A stretch of 59,835 nt of DNA, from assembly GCF_001298105.1 (NCBI RefSeq), contig NZ_LGJH01000129.1, positions 1 through 59,835 on the forward strand, given 5' to 3'. The notes under the pieces are model-generated. The model was not told where the DNA came from, searched no databases, and saw nothing but the letters and a program-made list of their open reading frames with translations. Shown here in pieces: positions 57,134 through 59,835 of this stretch. Both the position numbers and the translations under genes were made by a program. This DNA comes from Novosphingobium sp. ST904. GTDB taxonomy: Bacteria > Pseudomonadota > Alphaproteobacteria > Sphingomonadales > Sphingomonadaceae. The first letter of the stretch is position 1; every line of letters starts with the position of its first letter.

Positions 57134-58013
57134 CATCGAGGCCAAGGGAGCCGTCATTCGATACAACCACATGCGACGTGGAACATGACGACCGTCAGAT
57201 TCTCATGAATCAGCGTCGTCCCGCCCAGCCACCCGGCCTTCAAACCGGGACCAGATTGGCGTTATTAGCCACAGTGACGCGGGCACAATCGATGGTCATG
57301 TCGAGGCTGCAATGCGCAAGATGCTGCGATAACTCCAAACAGCCCACAAGCTCACCGTGACTGGCAAGATAACGCAGCAGGCACTGGATTTACCGAAAAT
57401 TGCGCGCAGCTGACCTGCTCGCCGGATACCGCTCTGCAGTTGTAAGGCGGAACCTCAGCACTTATCAAACGACGTTTTGGCGCCAAGCGTCGGGTTTGGG
57501 TCGGCAGCCAACGCCGCCAAGACGTCAGCTATCGACCAAATTAGGTTGTTCAGAAGAGGGTGAAGATTGGTGAACGGAAGGCTGCTTTGAGGGTTGGCAA
57601 GTGATGCGCTGAACGGCAGGTCTGTCGGCGTTTTGGATCAGGAGTGCAGGGCAGGGGCTTGGCAGCTACGCGCCCCATCCAAGCCGTCCGACCGAGATTT
57701 TGCCGTGCTTGGAAGCGGTCATTCAAATTATGACTGGGTCTGGGACAAGCCCGCCATTCGCGAAGCATTCGACAAACGGCAGCTCCGGTCGGCAGCGGTC
57801 ATTCCACTCGAACGCTGGTGTCGCGACTATGCATGCTGAACTGTCGACCTGGGCAACTCCCAAGCCGAAGATCGTGGACGGTTTTAGTGCAGTTGCGTCC
57901 CATAAACGATGGTAAGTAAAATGGGAATCTCGCTTCCCTTCCCAACGCACGCAGGACGATACAGCCGAGCAATCCGTGTTGCTGCCGCACATCCACTTCG
58001 CTAACTGTTGCGC
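57134..58013. other. Gene-free stretch with repeat fragments
   Basis: Nearly 900 bases without a credible gene. GCGGTCATTC occurs twice (near 57714 and 57795), as in the dispersed repeat, and GGTCGGCAGC occurs near 57500 and 57788. The stretch looks like decayed repeats or mobile DNA, but I recognise no transposase. Confidence 0.4.
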
Positions 58014-59099
58014 ATGAGTAATACAGTTGGTGTGCTGAAACGGATAGCTCCGAGCGTCATTATTGCGGTTCTGGCTTGCGTGTCGATGGCAGAAGCCAGA
58101 ACCAATGCATTGTTGCCGGACATGACCACAACCCTCCGCGAACAGCGCGTGGAGAGCGCGTCGGTCGCACTGATCCGCCACGGGCGGATCGTCTCGACGG
58201 GCGCATGGGGCATGGCTGGCCCAAGCCGAGCGGCGACCATCGCCACACCATACAACCTTGCATCGCTGACGAAGCCGCTGACGGCAGAAGTCATCTTGCG
58301 TTTGGTATCGGCCGGCAAGCTGTCGCTCGATGAGCCGATGGATCGCTACTGGAGCGACCCCGATCTGTCGTCCGATCTCCGGCGGACGAAGCTGACGGTC
58401 CGCATGTCGTTGAGCCATCGCAGTGGGTTGCCGAACTGGCGCGATGCGAAGGGGCTGGCGTTCGATTATGATCCCGGCACAACCACCGGCTATTCAGGCG
58501 AAGGGTATCAATATGCGGCGCGCTACGCAGAGCGTCGCACCGGGCAGTCGTTCGAGGCGCTTGCGGTGCGGTGGCTGTTCGCCCCGGCCCATATGCGTGC
58601 ATCCGGCTATGTATCCGCTCAAGGAGCGACCCAGCCACTCGCAGTGCCCTATGACGAAACGGGCAAGCTGCTGCACGTCGAGCCGGTAACGCGCTTCAAT
58701 GCTGCCGACCTGGCCCATGCAACGGCGCGCGATTATGCGCGCTTCCTAATCGAGGTCCGCAATGATCGGGGCATTACCGCTTCCATCGCGGCAGAGCGCA
58801 AACGATCGCAGGCCGACCTGACGTCCGACATATGCGTCGGAGCGAAGGCAACCACCTGTCCGCCTTGGACTGGTTTCGGGCTAGGCTGGCAGCTTCTCGG
58901 CTTTCCTGGCGAGACGACCATGCTCCACACCGGCAAGGATGCCGGGGCTTTCACCTTCGCCGCTATCAATCGCGCGAGCGGTGACGGGATTGTCATCCTG
59001 ACCAACAGTGACAACGGATGGCGGGTCATCCTGCCCATTCTCGAACGCACCGGCAGCGATCCGAGACTGATCGCCTTCCTCCGCGGCCAGATGAACTGA
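58014..59099 (+). CDS. Serine hydrolase of the class C beta-lactamase family
   Basis: 361 residues. The signal peptide (IAPSVIIAVLACVSMAEA) suggests periplasmic location. The catalytic SxxK is SLTK in NLASLTKPLTAEVILRLV. A YxN-like Tyr is in GYSGEGYQYAARYAER, and the third motif is HTGKDAG. Members include esterases, D-aminopeptidases and penicillin-binding proteins, and few are true beta-lactamases. The start at 58014 is the first ATG. It is followed 13 bases later by an NTF2-like gene. Confidence 0.88.
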   Translation: MSNTVGVLKRIAPSVIIAVLACVSMAEARTNALLPDMTTTLREQRVESASVALIRHGRIVSTGAWGMAGPSRAATIATPYNLASLTKPLTAEVILRLVSAGKLSLDEPMDRYWSDPDLSSDLRRTKLTVRMSLSHRSGLPNWRDAKGLAFDYDPGTTTGYSGEGYQYAARYAERRTGQSFEALAVRWLFAPAHMRASGYVSAQGATQPLAVPYDETGKLLHVEPVTRFNAADLAHATARDYARFLIEVRNDRGITASIAAERKRSQADLTSDICVGAKATTCPPWTGFGLGWQLLGFPGETTMLHTGKDAGAFTFAAINRASGDGIVILTNSDNGWRVILPILERTGSDPRLIAFLRGQMN

Positions 59100-59112
59100 C
59101 AGGAGCATGAGC

Positions 59113-59589
59113 ATGATAACCGCCATCGCCGTTGCCACAGCGCTGCTCGCGGCGCCCGTGCCGCCTCCGGCCGATCAGTTAACGACGGAGATCGGCGCCC
59201 TCGATGCCAGGGTATTCGACGCCTACAACCGCTGCGACCTGCCGACCTTCTCCGGATACTTCGACCCCAAGGTCGCCTTCTATCACGACACCGGCGGTGC
59301 GACGTTCGAGCGTGACGCGATGGTAGATGGTGTGCGCAAATACATTTGCGGAAAGGTGAAGCGCGAGCTGATCCCAGCCACGTTTCGCGTCTATCCGATC
59401 AAGGATTATGGCGCGATTGAGGAAGGCGAACACCGCTTCTGTGAACTCGCTACAGGACGATGCGAGGGTATCGCCAAGTTCGTGATGGTCTGGGCGAAAC
59501 AGGACGGCATCTGGCGGATCACCAGCGTCCTCAGCTACGGCCATCGCGCCGCGACGCCCGCCGAGCAGCAGGGCGCTGCTGAAAAATAG
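59113..59589 (+). CDS. Secreted NTF2/SnoaL-like protein (DUF4440 type)
   Basis: 158 residues. The short signal peptide is MITAIAVATALLAAPVPPPA, then the NTF2-like fold: LDARVFDAYNRCDLPTFSGY, VAFYHDTGG, VDGVRKYICGK, then EGEHRFCE and VMVWAKQDGIWRITSVLSYGH. The start at 59113 has AGGAG at the right distance; 59107 is possible. It probably forms a unit with the serine hydrolase. The function is unknown. Confidence 0.8.
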   Translation: MITAIAVATALLAAPVPPPADQLTTEIGALDARVFDAYNRCDLPTFSGYFDPKVAFYHDTGGATFERDAMVDGVRKYICGKVKRELIPATFRVYPIKDYGAIEEGEHRFCELATGRCEGIAKFVMVWAKQDGIWRITSVLSYGHRAATPAEQQGAAEK

Positions 59590-59709
59590 CTCACAGTCCG
59601 CCTCCCGATTGGGAACATCCAATGGGACAGCTTGAGCGCAGCACGCGCCATGTTAGCCCAATGGAGGTCGTTCACGTTCGCTCGCGCTTCGGTTAATGGA
59701 GTTCAGCTT

Positions 59710-59835
59710 TCAGGATGCCCGGATGTGGCATTGAGTGTCATCTGTGGACGCCCCTTCGGATGCAAGCAGTAAATCGGGGTTTGTTGGCACGTAGTCGGAT
59801 GCTGTCATCTGTCCGGCCTCGATGAGCAGCGCCAT
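59710..59835 (-). CDS. Possible end of a gene running off the window
   Basis: An open frame of at least 41 codons from the window edge: ALLIEAGQMTASDYVPTNPD, then LLLASEGAS. I do not recognise it. The ATG at the very edge may be internal to a longer gene. Very uncertain. Confidence 0.2.
   Translation of the reverse strand: MALLIEAGQMTASDYVPTNPDLLLASEGASTDDTQCHIRAS

Noticed and set aside
57134..57361. Frames after the DoxX gene that might be transposase remnants
   Set aside because: Short fragments only (for example LDMTIDCARVTVAN on the minus strand); no recognised transposase motif.

Overview
The window looks like an alphaproteobacterium of the order Sphingomonadales (Sphingomonas, Sphingobium or Novosphingobium type). 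This rests on high GC, an HWE-type histidine kinase, an ECF sigma/NrsF pair next to bufferin genes, a Usg-like protein, a BigR/Blh sulfide module and a B3-E type metallo-beta-lactamase. No rRNA, tRNA, replication gene or CRISPR array was seen. The content is accessory and stress-related, with many regulators, two insertion elements and a dispersed intergenic repeat.

Layout. 1-5.85 kb: alpha/beta hydrolases, a truncated short-chain dehydrogenase (SDR), a quinone-oxidoreductase-like enzyme, a frameshifted GlxA-type regulator and two paralogous proteins of unknown function. 6.3-7.64 kb: an IS110-family (IS1111-like) element with 14-bp inverted repeats. 8.1-9.07 kb: a B3 metallo-beta-lactamase with Glu at the first zinc-ligand position. 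9.6-11.9 kb: a small membrane protein and a decayed IS next to a truncated LysR gene. 12-13.1 kb: NTF2-like protein and broken SDR. 13.5-16.5 kb: an arsenic operon (arsR-arsC-arsN-acr3-arsH). 16.8-21.8 kb: redox genes divergent from two AraC-type regulators. 22-28.3 kb: a protein-homeostasis island (groEL, groES, usg, hsp20, htpG) with a CIRCE-like operator. 28.8-31.4 kb: sulfide/persulfide detoxification (TauE-like, YgaP-like rhodanese, BigR-like sensor, persulfide dioxygenase). 31.75-33.5 kb: TetR and a Rieske oxygenase. 33.75-38.2 kb: a LOV photoreceptor, a CheB-CheR-PAS-HWE kinase and a response regulator, overlapping by 4 nt each. 38.4-40.1 kb: TetR and an NmrA-type protein. 40.5-49.9 kb: ectoine/5-hydroxyectoine biosynthesis with its MarR regulator, a dedicated aspartokinase, two transporters and a mechanosensitive channel. 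50-52.3 kb: a secreted unknown protein, an SLC13 remnant and a multiply frameshifted NhaA. 53-57.1 kb: a bufferin (copper-binding RiPP) locus with BufC, BufB, BufA2, NrsF, ECF sigma, BufA1 and DoxX. 58-59.6 kb: a serine hydrolase and an NTF2-like protein.

Two parts stand out as systems. In the bufferin locus three separate sites carry the same promoter motif, GTAACC-N16-CGTA, one in front of each transcription unit. This is direct sequence evidence for an autoregulated ECF regulon. The LOV-kinase-receiver cluster looks like a blue-light-input phosphorelay.

Caution. At least a dozen otherwise well-conserved genes are broken by single-base shifts, mostly in GC-rich runs or a homopolymer. Sequencing or assembly error is as likely as true decay. 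Such genes are labelled pseudogene here because that is how they read, but several may be intact in the organism.
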